Shown in pieces: positions 9,541 through 15,861 of a stretch of 15,861 nt of DNA. The notes under the pieces were generated by a model, which made no database searches, had not been told where the DNA came from, and saw nothing but the letters and a program-made list of their open reading frames with translations. The translations under genes were made by a program, and so were the position numbers. The first letter of the stretch is position 1, and every line of letters begins with the position of its first letter. Origin of the DNA: Akkermansiaceae bacterium (GTDB lineage: Bacteria > Verrucomicrobiota > Verrucomicrobiia > Verrucomicrobiales > Akkermansiaceae); contig JALZVD010000110.1 in NCBI GenBank assembly GCA_023300205.1, forward strand, positions 1 through 15,861, given 5' to 3'.

Positions 9541-9921
9541 TTACCCCCCTATATGGGACGTATATGCAGTTGAGTCCATCAGACTATCGATATCAGATAA
9601 ATCTTTAACTCTCATCTTAAACATCCATCCCTTACCGTGAGGATCAGTGTTTACAAGCCCTGGGTCAGCCTCTAGATCTGTATTCACCTCTACAATATCA
9701 CCCGCAAGCGGAGCATAAATATCTGATGCTGCCTTCACAGATTCAACTACAGCTATACCTTCTTCCTCTGAGCACTCGCGCCCCACTTCAGGTAATTCTA
9801 CAAACACGATATCCGTAAGCTCTTCCTGAGCATGATTCGTTATACCTACGGTAACTACATCTCCATCTAAGGAAATCCATTCGTGATCTGCTGTATATTG
9901 TAAATTTTCTGGTATACTCAT
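9541..9921 (-). CDS. gcvH: Glycine cleavage system H protein
   Basis: Lipoyl carrier that shuttles the aminomethyl intermediate between GcvP, GcvT and the L protein. Its 126 residues are normal for the family. Hallmarks are YTADHEWI (9-16), [20 protein letters not shown] (25-44) and the lipoylation site [17 protein letters not shown], with the modified lysine at position 63. The gene sits 14 bases after gcvT and 17 bases before gcvP, so joint transcription is almost certain. No lipoate ligase or lipoyl synthase gene is in view, so lipoylation must depend on genes elsewhere. Confidence 0.97.
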   Translation of the reverse strand: MSIPENLQYTADHEWISLDGDVVTVGITNHAQEELTDIVFVELPEVGRECSEEEGIAVVESVKAASDIYAPLAGDIVEVNTDLEADPGLVNTDPHGKGWMFKMRVKDLSDIDSLMDSTAYTSHIGG

Positions 9922-9935
9922 AATGAATCGATTGA

Positions 9936-11051
9936 TTAAAAATTGCTTGTGCTTTTATGTCTAAATTCCCTCTTCTTGTAAAAAGGTTTTTTCACCACGA
10001 TTGCGGGGAACATCCGTCCACGCACATCGATGTCCACCTCTGTACCTACGTTGGCAAATTCTACGGGCAAGTATCCCATGCCAATACCTTCTTTCAAACT
10101 AGGTGAGAACACCCCACTCGTAAGATATCCTATCTGATTTCCACTTTTACTATATACTCCGTAATGAGCACGCGGAGGTGCACCCCTGCCTATATACTTA
10201 ATCCCGACTAATCTCTCCTTAAGACCCTCCCTTTTTTGTCTGACAAGAGCATCCCGGCCAATGAACGGCTTCTCAAGAGCGCAGAAAAATCCAAGTCCCG
10301 CCTCTATCGGAGTTCTCTTCGGAGATAGATCAGATCCATTAAGTGGATAGCACACCTCAAGCCTCAAACTATCCCGCGCACCAAGCCCACAAGGCTTAGC
10401 TCCTGAATCTACAAATAGCTTAAACCAACTAATGCCCTGCTCCACAGAAACAAACAACTCAAATCCATCCTCTCCAGTATAACCAGTATTACAAACCATA
10501 TACCGCACACCATCATCCTCCCAAACATCAATCCCGTTTCTCTTAGGAAGAGTTCGTCTAGGGAATAATTTTTCATACCTAGCCGCAGAATCAGGCCCCT
10601 GAACAGCCATTCCAGCCCATTCATTAGATTCATTAGTCAGCTCTAACCCCTCATCAAGCTGATTGCATAACCATGAAAAATCCTCATCAATCATAGAGGC
10701 ATTCACCACTAGAAAAATCTCATCATCACCAAAACGGTAAGCAATCAAGTCATCGATTACCCCGCCCTCCTCATTAAGCATAAAAGTATACTGAGCCTCA
10801 CCCACCGCCAGCTTCTTAAGATCATTAGACAACAGCCCATTCAGCCATTCTTCCGCACCATCACCACGTAGAATAAATTGGCCCATATGTGAAATATCAA
10901 AGATACCAACCGCTTCACGAACCGCCAGATGCTCATCCATGTTTGATGTGTATTGCACCGGCATATTCCATCCAGAAAAAGGAACCATCTTCCCTCCCAG
11001 CTCAACATGTAAAGATTCCAAAGGACTAGATTTGATGACATTATCACTCAT
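9936..11051 (-). CDS. gcvT: Aminomethyltransferase, glycine cleavage T protein
   Basis: Tetrahydrofolate-dependent enzyme that releases ammonia from the aminomethyl-lipoyl group on GcvH and forms 5,10-methylenetetrahydrofolate. The protein is 371 residues from the ATG at 11051. Family signatures include MVPFSGWNMPVQY (22-34), FDISHMGQF (51-59), NEEGGVIDDLIAY (93-105; the catalytic Asp lies in the IDD), GYTGEDGFEL, GLGARDSLRLE and the C-terminal PFYKKRE. A TTG six bases upstream (11057) would add two residues and is less likely. It is the first gene of the gcv operon. The 112 bases between this ATG and the divergent gene at 11164 contain no glycine riboswitch that I can recognise. A TTGACA-like box (11084-11089, minus strand) is present, but no good -10 box lies at the right distance, so the promoter is unresolved. 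Confidence 0.96.
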   Translation of the reverse strand: MSDNVIKSSPLESLHVELGGKMVPFSGWNMPVQYTSNMDEHLAVREAVGIFDISHMGQFILRGDGAEEWLNGLLSNDLKKLAVGEAQYTFMLNEEGGVIDDLIAYRFGDDEIFLVVNASMIDEDFSWLCNQLDEGLELTNESNEWAGMAVQGPDSAARYEKLFPRRTLPKRNGIDVWEDDGVRYMVCNTGYTGEDGFELFVSVEQGISWFKLFVDSGAKPCGLGARDSLRLEVCYPLNGSDLSPKRTPIEAGLGFFCALEKPFIGRDALVRQKREGLKERLVGIKYIGRGAPPRAHYGVYSKSGNQIGYLTSGVFSPSLKEGIGMGYLPVEFANVGTEVDIDVRGRMFPAIVVKKPFYKKREFRHKSTSNF

Positions 11052-11104
11052 ACACAAAAAGGTTGCACTTGAGTTACCAACAATGTCAATTCTCGCATCA
11101 CCTT

Positions 11105-11118
11105 AAAACCAAGGTTTT
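11105..11118. repeat. Inverted repeat in the gcvT / 11164 divergent spacer
   Basis: AAAACC-AA-GGTTTT is a perfect 6-base inverted repeat with a 2-base centre. It is interleaved with a second short one, CCTT (11101-11104) and AAGG (11111-11114). It lies 54 bases upstream of gcvT and 46 bases upstream of the plus-strand gene, a suitable place for a regulator bound between divergent promoters. With a 2-base centre it cannot form a stable hairpin as it stands, so a protein-binding site is the more natural reading. No regulator can be named from sequence alone. Confidence 0.3.
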
Positions 11119-11163
11119 CAGTATTGTATTACCTATTTATCAAAATCATGCTAAGTATTCCTT

Positions 11164-11853
11164 ATGGAAAACCCATACCAATCACCTAACTCTAACCCAT
11201 TATCACCTAAGATCCCTTCATCTCACCAAGACCTCGATATACCAGGTCTTAATAATGCAGTATATCCGCTATTTGTTTCATTTAAGATCCTAGCATTTGC
11301 CCCGCAACTACAGATCACAGACTCAGCTGGACGATCGCTTATTTACGTTAAGCAGAAGCTATTCAAATTTAAGGAGAAAGTAGAAATCTTTACCGATAAC
11401 ACCAAAACCTCCCAAATAGGAACCATAAAAGCAAACAAAGTCCTTGATTGGTCAGCACGTTATTTCTTCGAAAGTAAGAACAAATCCGAGATTGGATCCG
11501 TGGGAAGAAAAGGAATGCGCTCACTATGGAAAGCCAGTTATGAAACATTTAATCCAGGCGACGAAATCCCCGATTATCACATCACTGAAGAAAACCCTGC
11601 TTCCAAGATATTCGATAGTTTACTTGGAGAAATCCCCATCGTAGGCATGGCTACCTCATACCTCTTTAATCCCAAATATCTAGCCACTCATAAAAACGAC
11701 AATGAAGGAGTCATGCGAGTCACAAAAAAGCCAGCACTATGGGAAGGTAAATTCCAAATCGACAAACTAACAGAAACACTCACTCCAAAGCAGGAACTCA
11801 ACCTAATCTTCTCCTTCATCATGCTTCTCTTATTAGAGCGAGGTCGAGGCTAA
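11164..11853 (+). CDS. LURP-one-related / scramblase-like (tubby C-terminal fold) protein
   Basis: A 229-residue protein. After a flexible Pro/Asn/Ser-rich start (MENPYQSPNS) and a hydrophobic patch (about 33-47), it shows the repeating strand pattern of the LURP-one/phospholipid-scramblase superfamily: QITDSAGRSLIYVKQKLFKF (50-69), KVEIFTD, IGTIKA, SEIGSVGRKGMRSLWKASYE (109-128) and YHI. A closing hydrophobic helix (LNLIFSFIMLLLLERGRG, 212-229) corresponds to the buried central helix of the tubby barrel. Bacterial members are mostly uncharacterised; a membrane-associated or lipid-related role is inference from the fold. The N-terminus matches a common opening in Planctomycetes/Verrucomicrobia proteins. 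Its TAA stop directly abuts the next ATG (TAAATG), which implies translational coupling. gcvT is divergent upstream. Confidence 0.75.
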   Translation: MENPYQSPNSNPLSPKIPSSHQDLDIPGLNNAVYPLFVSFKILAFAPQLQITDSAGRSLIYVKQKLFKFKEKVEIFTDNTKTSQIGTIKANKVLDWSARYFFESKNKSEIGSVGRKGMRSLWKASYETFNPGDEIPDYHITEENPASKIFDSLLGEIPIVGMATSYLFNPKYLATHKNDNEGVMRVTKKPALWEGKFQIDKLTETLTPKQELNLIFSFIMLLLLERGRG

Positions 11854-12750
11854 ATGAACAAATACACGACAACCTCAATCCCCCATCATGAATGGTTAGA
11901 GACTTCACAGGAATTCACTAACCAGGTGAAACTTTGGACGGAACCTCATCGCATACAGAAAGGCAAAGGCTTAAAGCATCCGGTTAATGATTTTCTCTTT
12001 TCATATTACTCACACCCTATGGGTAGATTAGAGAATTGGCACCCTGGTTTAGGGGTTCTGTTAGATTCTCCAACTCAAAGTCATTTTAGTAATAAACATT
12101 ATCGAGAAATCAATGGCACTATTTTCTTAGACCCCACTCTAATGCACCAGAAGCGCATCCCAAGACTACGCTGGGTTCAGAAACTCTTAGAATCTACTCA
12201 AGATCGTCCAGCCAACTTCTCATGTTTCGGCCTGCACGAATGGGCTATGGTTTACCAGTCTAACAATGTCCGTCACCGTGAATCTGCTCCACTCCGACTA
12301 AGTCAGCAAGAAACCAATGAGGTAATAGAAAACAGACAAATCCGCTGCACTCACTATGACGCATACCGTTTCTTCACCCCTTCCGCACGTGGCCTAAATA
12401 AGCTCAATCCTGAAAGTGATACAGTCACAGAACTAGAACAACCTGGTTGCCTACACACCAACATGGATCTCTACAAATGGTCTTATAAAGCCATGCCATG
12501 GATCTCTAGTGAATTACTTTGGCAGTGCTTTCTCCTTGCTAAAGACATACGTGAACTAGACATGCGAGCATCACCATATGATCTAACAGAATACAACCTC
12601 TCCCCCGTGAAAATAGAAACCAAACAAGGCAGAGAGGAATACGAATCTCTCCAGCGATCTTTTTCACTTCGCGCAGCACCCCTTAGAAAAGAACTAATCA
12701 ACCAACTCGATCTCGTTCTAAGTATAGCAGAAGGCAAATCAAACCCTTAA
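11854..12750 (+). CDS. Conserved protein of unknown function, family often labelled '3-methyladenine DNA glycosylase'
   Basis: A 298-residue soluble protein with no signal peptide or membrane segment. It has many invariant-looking blocks: HPVNDFLFSYYS (42-53), RLENWHPGLGVLL (58-70), CFGLHEWAMVY (124-134), RHRESAPLRL (140-149), IRCTHYDAYRFFTP (163-176), EQPGCLHTNMDLYKW (195-209) and LDMRASPYDL (235-244). From memory, homologues in Actinobacteria and Verrucomicrobia are widely named '3-methyladenine DNA glycosylase', but I see neither the helix-hairpin-helix-GPD motif nor AAG/MPG-family signatures and know of no experiment behind the name. The clustered His, Cys, Asp and Trp residues suggest an enzyme, possibly metal-binding. 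It starts at the base after the upstream stop, with GAGG within the upstream coding sequence as a possible ribosome site, the only such site in the window. It converges with the LysR gene, sharing TTAA. Confidence 0.75.
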   Translation: MNKYTTTSIPHHEWLETSQEFTNQVKLWTEPHRIQKGKGLKHPVNDFLFSYYSHPMGRLENWHPGLGVLLDSPTQSHFSNKHYREINGTIFLDPTLMHQKRIPRLRWVQKLLESTQDRPANFSCFGLHEWAMVYQSNNVRHRESAPLRLSQQETNEVIENRQIRCTHYDAYRFFTPSARGLNKLNPESDTVTELEQPGCLHTNMDLYKWSYKAMPWISSELLWQCFLLAKDIRELDMRASPYDLTEYNLSPVKIETKQGREEYESLQRSFSLRAAPLRKELINQLDLVLSIAEGKSNP

Positions 12751-13649
12751 ACCAATTGCTTCACATACGCCTTAGTTTCATCGATGAATTCTTGAGCGAT
12801 AGATTTGATTTTACCTTGGTATAAAATACCGATCACCAATGGAGAAAATCCATGCAGTTGGATGACATGGCAACCTTCGGCCTCAAAATCCTCCCCTGAC
12901 TCTCCAGGAATCCCAACCGCTACTCCGGCACCAAAACCTCGCCTAACATAACTCTGAATCACATCCAGAGAATTCACCTCCACGCTCACATCCCAGCTTA
13001 TTTCTTGCTCCTGTAACCCCTTCTGGAAGATCTGCTGTAATGCCTCATGTTGAGGCAAGCCCACCAACGGAATCTTAGCCTTCATACCAGTTCCGTCATC
13101 ACTCTCCTCGATAAGATCATCAAGCGTCTTCACCTTACACGTTTCAGGAACGAGCAAAACAATCGGCAAACTCAACAACTCCTCAGCTTTAAGACCATCT
13201 GTTAACTTGCCATAAATAATACTCACCGCAATATCAGCCTGCTGGTTCAGTAAGCTCGCATAAATTTCAGACGGATCCACTTCTCGCAAACTAAGCTTCA
13301 ACTCAGGAATTCTTAATTTCATCCTCTCAAGCACACCTGGTAAATGATTGCATAACACTGCAGCAGAAGCACAGATTCTTAGATGCTTCCCTAACTCTCC
13401 TTTTAAACTTAGCTCCACATTGCTCATCCGCGAGAAAAATGGATAGATGTAATCATAAAGTTCCTCGCCTTCAGGAGTTAACGCAAAAGGCCTTCTATTA
13501 AATAACTTAACTCCAAGATCGCCTTCTAACTGTAGAATTTGACCGCTCACCGCTGGCTGTTGAATCCCATACGGCATTTTTCTAACAGCAGCCGTAATTC
13601 CTTCAAACTTTGCTACAAAATAAAACAATTCCAAATGGTGAACATTCAT
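12747..13649 (-). CDS. LysR-family transcriptional regulator
   Basis: A DNA-binding regulator of the LysR family. From the ATG at 13649 it has 300 residues, the usual length. The N-terminal winged helix-turn-helix is HLELFYFVAKFEGITAAVRK (5-24), then PYGIQQPAVSGQILQLEGDL (26-45) and LGVKLFNRRPFALTPEGEEL; the rest is a two-lobed effector-binding domain (LRICASAAV; DPSEIYASLLNQQADIAV; SYVRRGFGAGVAVGIP). An in-frame ATG at 13664 would add MFDYS; I prefer the inner start because MNVHHLELF is the standard beginning. The PYGIQQPAVSGQ segment is a style I associate with Verrucomicrobia. The effector and targets are unknown. It diverges from the phosphatase gene over a short spacer, so that gene is a natural candidate target. 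Its stop overlaps the stop of the convergent gene. Confidence 0.93.
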   Translation of the reverse strand: MNVHHLELFYFVAKFEGITAAVRKMPYGIQQPAVSGQILQLEGDLGVKLFNRRPFALTPEGEELYDYIYPFFSRMSNVELSLKGELGKHLRICASAAVLCNHLPGVLERMKLRIPELKLSLREVDPSEIYASLLNQQADIAVSIIYGKLTDGLKAEELLSLPIVLLVPETCKVKTLDDLIEESDDGTGMKAKIPLVGLPQHEALQQIFQKGLQEQEISWDVSVEVNSLDVIQSYVRRGFGAGVAVGIPGESGEDFEAEGCHVIQLHGFSPLVIGILYQGKIKSIAQEFIDETKAYVKQLV

Positions 13650-13706
13650 GGAGTAATCAAACATGAAAGCATCATCACTATCAACCGCGATCTTAGATTA
13701 TTTCAA

Positions 13707-13734
13707 TCGACCCCTTGCCGTTTTAATTTATAGT
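13707..13734 (+). promoter_or_regulatory. Candidate sigma-70-type promoter for the phosphatase gene
   Basis: TCGACC (13707-13712) and TATAGT (13729-13734) are separated by 16 bases and match the -35 and -10 consensus at 4 and 5 of 6 positions. Transcription would begin only a few bases before the ATG at 13745, giving an almost leaderless message, in keeping with the lack of a Shine-Dalgarno motif. The spacer is shared with the divergent LysR gene. This is one of many possible AT-rich matches. Confidence 0.3.
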
Positions 13735-13744
13735 AGCCAGATCA

Positions 13745-14461
13745 ATGAAGCAGAAACTCACTAACTTGAAATCTATAAACACATCACGCACTTTAGCTAT
13801 CGGAGATGTCCACGGCTGTTTAGACGCACTCACAGCTCTCGAGGATCTTGTTGGATTCAATGAATCAGATACCATCATCACATTGGGCGACTACATTGAC
13901 CGCGGACCAGATTCTAAAGGCGTCATTGACTGGATCATCGCCGCACGAGAAAAATACAACCTTATCACGCTAACTGGCAACCATGAACTCATGATGGAAG
14001 ACGCAAAAAACAGCGCGCAAGACCATCAGTTCTGGAGTCTTAATGGCGGAGAAAACACTCTAAATTCATTTGATTGTCGAGTTGAAGATATCCCCGCTAA
14101 GTATTGGGAGTTTATTAAATCTTGTAAGCTATTCCATGAAACCGAGGAACACATTTTCGTCCACGCAGGACTAGATCCATTACTCCCTCCACGAGACCAA
14201 ACACCTGACACTCTTTGCTGGTTGAGATTTGGAAATCTAAAGGCGCATAGTTCTAACAAAACCATCATTTGTGGGCACACACCTCAGAGATCACACATCC
14301 CAAGCATCCTTCCTCACGCCATCTGTATTGATACTCATGCATTCACCCCAACAGGTTACCTCACTTGTCTCGATGTGAAATCAGGAGAGTATTGGCAATC
14401 TAACAACAAAGGAGTTACACGTAAAAATACGCTGAAATTAAACACCATAAAATCATCATGA
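13745..14461 (+). CDS. PPP-family metallophosphatase (serine/threonine phosphatase or Ap4A hydrolase-like)
   Basis: A 238-residue cytoplasmic phosphoesterase with every metal-binding block of the PPP/calcineurin-like family: GDVHG (20-24), GDYIDRG (48-54), GNHE (78-81), FVHAG (138-142) and CGHTP (176-180), followed by IDTHAF. The two-metal site and the phosphate-binding Arg53 and His80 appear intact. Relatives include phage lambda phosphatase and PrpA/PphA-type bacterial phosphatases, and also symmetrical Ap4A hydrolases; sequence alone does not decide whether phosphoproteins or dinucleotides are the substrate. The stop overlaps the next start (ATGA, 14458-14461), so translation of the two is probably coupled. 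The gene diverges from the LysR regulator. No alternative ATG lies between the start and the first catalytic block. Confidence 0.92.
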   Translation: MKQKLTNLKSINTSRTLAIGDVHGCLDALTALEDLVGFNESDTIITLGDYIDRGPDSKGVIDWIIAAREKYNLITLTGNHELMMEDAKNSAQDHQFWSLNGGENTLNSFDCRVEDIPAKYWEFIKSCKLFHETEEHIFVHAGLDPLLPPRDQTPDTLCWLRFGNLKAHSSNKTIICGHTPQRSHIPSILPHAICIDTHAFTPTGYLTCLDVKSGEYWQSNNKGVTRKNTLKLNTIKSS

Positions 14462-15174
14462 CCCGATTACTAATCATTACTTTATATTCTATAATACCTT
14501 GTTCTGCCCAGCAAAAAACAGATAATGATACATTAGTGAAACAGTTATTAGCAGAAGACCTCGGAACAAGGTCGTTTCTGTTTTCACAGATAGTAGAGAG
14601 CTCCAGTGGTAAAAAAGTTATCTCCTTCAAGAAAGATATCACCAGCCACTCTGTCGTTCAAAAGCAAATTAAAACCTCCATAGAAAAAGTCATCTCCATA
14701 TTAAATCAATCCAACTCCCCTATTAAAAAACTCCGCAGAATTAATGAAGCCTCGCGCTATTTTGAAGACCTACTCCTCATAGAAATTGGCAAACACCCAG
14801 AACTCTCCTGCTCTATCCCTAAGAATGCTCAAGGAAAATCCCAGCGTTCCGGCTATCCAGACATCCGTATCGAACACGCTCCAACAAAAACAATCTTCTA
14901 TCTAGATCCTAAACTCTACGAAAAAACCTCAAAATCATCGAGTCTGCGTACCTTTTACTACGAACCTAAGAACCGTACAATAAAAATCCAAGACGACGCG
15001 GTCCACCTGCTACTCGGCATTAGCCATGATGGTGTTGACGGAAACTGGAACTTCTTAGATTGGGAACTAGTCGATCTCTCAACATTCAAAGTCCGCCTAA
15101 AAGCAGAATTCCAAGCATCTAACAAAGACATCTACAGAAAAGAAAATCTCATCGAATCTTCTTCCTCGCAATAG
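14458..15174 (+). CDS. Exported protein with a putative PD-(D/E)XK nuclease-like core
   Basis: A 238-residue protein of no named family that I recognise. Residues 1-18 form a short signal-peptide-like start (hydrophobic 4-14, possible cleavage after CSA at 15-17). A helical region follows, containing INEASRYFEDLLL (95-107). Then come GYPDIRI (132-138), a strand FYLDPKLY (147-154), and conserved-looking FYYEP, DAVHLLLGISHDG (180-192), WELVDLSTF and LKAEFQASNKDIY. Pro-Asp at 134-135 and Asp150-x-Lys152, with a helix glutamate before them (Glu97 or Glu103), match the PD-(D/E)XK nuclease arrangement in order and spacing. Nuclease activity is inference from the motif only. If it is exported it could act on extracellular DNA; alternatively the fold may be used for something else. 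The ATG overlaps the phosphatase stop. It ends 7 bases before the convergent lipoprotein-sorting gene. Confidence 0.65.
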   Translation: MTRLLIITLYSIIPCSAQQKTDNDTLVKQLLAEDLGTRSFLFSQIVESSSGKKVISFKKDITSHSVVQKQIKTSIEKVISILNQSNSPIKKLRRINEASRYFEDLLLIEIGKHPELSCSIPKNAQGKSQRSGYPDIRIEHAPTKTIFYLDPKLYEKTSKSSSLRTFYYEPKNRTIKIQDDAVHLLLGISHDGVDGNWNFLDWELVDLSTFKVRLKAEFQASNKDIYRKENLIESSSSQ

Positions 15175-15181
15175 CCCCCCT

Positions 15182-15861
15182 CTATCTCCCAGGTTTATTA
15201 GTATTTACCTTTGCTGGCTTTTCAAATTCAAGATAAGTTGTCCCAATCACTTTGTTATTTTTCATGCTATCCACTCGCATACGCTCAAGGGTATACTCTT
15301 TACCTACCTTCATCAGATCAGTAACCTGAAATTGCTTCAGAGGATGCCCATCTGCATTATACCCCACCACACGCATCAGAGCCCCATACTTCTGATGGAT
15401 CCAAACATAAACAATACGGTAATCACCAGCTCCATCAGGATTAATAAGTCTCACCTTATGACACTTCTGACCATTTATCTTCTCCTCACCCACGATTGAA
15501 CTATTCTGCCAATAAAGAAATCGCATCGACAAATCCTCAAATGACAAATCTGTCCCATTAATTCTCTCTGCAAGCTTCGCGTTACTGAACTTCTTCGTCT
15601 TAGTTCCAATAATTTCAAGCAGATCAAACTGATCCTCCTTCAATCGCATATGAAACCGGAAGTCCTGCCCTCTGACCTGATATTGAAACTGAATATTTTG
15701 ACCTCTTAAAAAAAGTGTTATTGGCGTAATCTTACCATCCTTCTTCATCTTACCATGCAGATCTTGTTGCTGAAGGGTAGCCGCGTATCTAGCTCCTCGG
15801 AGAACTTGTTCTGCAGCTGCATCTGCATAAGCAGACATAGTATTTAAAGCCGATAGAGCCA
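15182..15861 (-). CDS. LolA-like outer-membrane lipoprotein-sorting protein (partial, N-terminus outside window)
   Basis: The reading frame stays open to the right edge. Before the first ATG in view (15838) the frame reads ALSALNT, and the junction ALSALNTMSAYADA|AAEQ looks like the end of a signal peptide with an ADA cleavage site. The true start therefore lies beyond 15861 and the ATG at 15838 is internal. The mature part (about 212 residues) shows the beta-rich pattern of the COG2834-type 'outer membrane lipoprotein-sorting' group: GTDLSFEDLSMRFLYW, then GEEKINGQKCHKVRLINP, a YVWIHQKYGALMRV strand pair, and DGHPLKQFQVTD. These periplasmic proteins resemble LolA/LolB, which carry lipoproteins to the outer membrane, although this subgroup is little studied and its cargo is unknown. 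The neighbouring plus-strand gene converges on it with a 7-base gap. Confidence 0.8.
   Translation of the reverse strand, partial: ALSALNTMSAYADAAAEQVLRGARYAATLQQQDLHGKMKKDGKITPITLFLRGQNIQFQYQVRGQDFRFHMRLKEDQFDLLEIIGTKTKKFSNAKLAERINGTDLSFEDLSMRFLYWQNSSIVGEEKINGQKCHKVRLINPDGAGDYRIVYVWIHQKYGALMRVVGYNADGHPLKQFQVTDLMKVGKEYTLERMRVDSMKNNKVIGTTYLEFEKPAKVNTNKPGR

Noticed and set aside
10409..11047. Minus-strand out-of-frame ORFs of 74 and 68 codons inside gcvT
   Set aside because: They overlap a fully intact GcvT in another frame and have Trp/Met-rich, shadow-like translations.
11052..11057. TTG start of gcvT two codons upstream
   Set aside because: The ATG at 11051 is adjacent, and TTG is a rarer start; nothing favours the longer form.
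11084..11089. Perfect TTGACA (minus strand) as the gcvT -35 box
   Set aside because: No acceptable -10 hexamer occurs 15-19 bases downstream, so the match is probably chance or at best part of a non-standard promoter.
14026..14642. Minus-strand frames opposite the phosphatase and exported protein
   Set aside because: They are antisense to genes with intact motifs and have no recognisable features.
1..15861. Phage, defence island, toxin-antitoxin, CRISPR or insertion sequence content
   Set aside because: No transposase, integrase, repeat-spacer pattern, terminal inverted repeats or typical defence domains were seen. The only nuclease-like protein has an export signal and no defence neighbours.

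Overview
The window looks like a stretch of bacterial chromosome, most likely from the phylum Verrucomicrobiota. Four clues support this. ParE is the short form of about 615 residues typical of Bacteroidota and Verrucomicrobiota (EGDSASGS, then [12 protein letters not shown]). The LysR regulator carries a PYGIQQPAVSGQ recognition segment that I associate with verrucomicrobial paralogues. One protein opens with MENPYQSP, a start I recall from Planctomycetes and Verrucomicrobia. A very large exported HEAT/TPR protein is also present. Placement is inference from protein style; there is no rRNA here. The DNA is moderately AT-rich by eye, gene-dense, and shows no transposase, integrase, tRNA, CRISPR array or long repeat.

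Left block, 1 to about 11,060, all on the minus strand. In transcription order (right to left) it holds a glycine cleavage operon gcvT-gcvH-gcvP with 14 and 17 base gaps, then an exported 938-residue HEAT/TPR protein followed after 24 bases by a small membrane protein that resembles a YugP-type zinc metallopeptidase without its catalytic motif, then parE (topoisomerase IV subunit B) and scpB (condensin accessory subunit). The last two both serve chromosome topology and segregation. ScpB ends flush against a possible further gene at the left edge.

Right block, 11,164 to 15,861, mixed strands. A LURP-one/scramblase-like (tubby-fold) protein and a conserved protein often labelled '3-methyladenine DNA glycosylase' are joined by TAAATG. 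The second converges on a LysR regulator so tightly that the two stop codons share TTAA. Divergent from the regulator is a PPP-family phosphatase that overlaps by ATGA a short exported protein with an apparent PD-(D/E)XK nuclease core. This pair converges with a LolA-like outer-membrane lipoprotein-sorting gene that runs off the right edge.

How the parts work together: gcvT/H/P are three of the four glycine cleavage proteins (the L protein is not in view). The others form small two-gene units whose roles are mostly unknown. Almost no start codon has a Shine-Dalgarno motif in front of it. The most promising unexplained items are the exported PD-(D/E)XK-like protein coupled to a phosphatase, and the peptidase-like membrane protein lacking HExxH behind the large HEAT/TPR protein. 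I found no clear multi-gene defence or other wholly new system.
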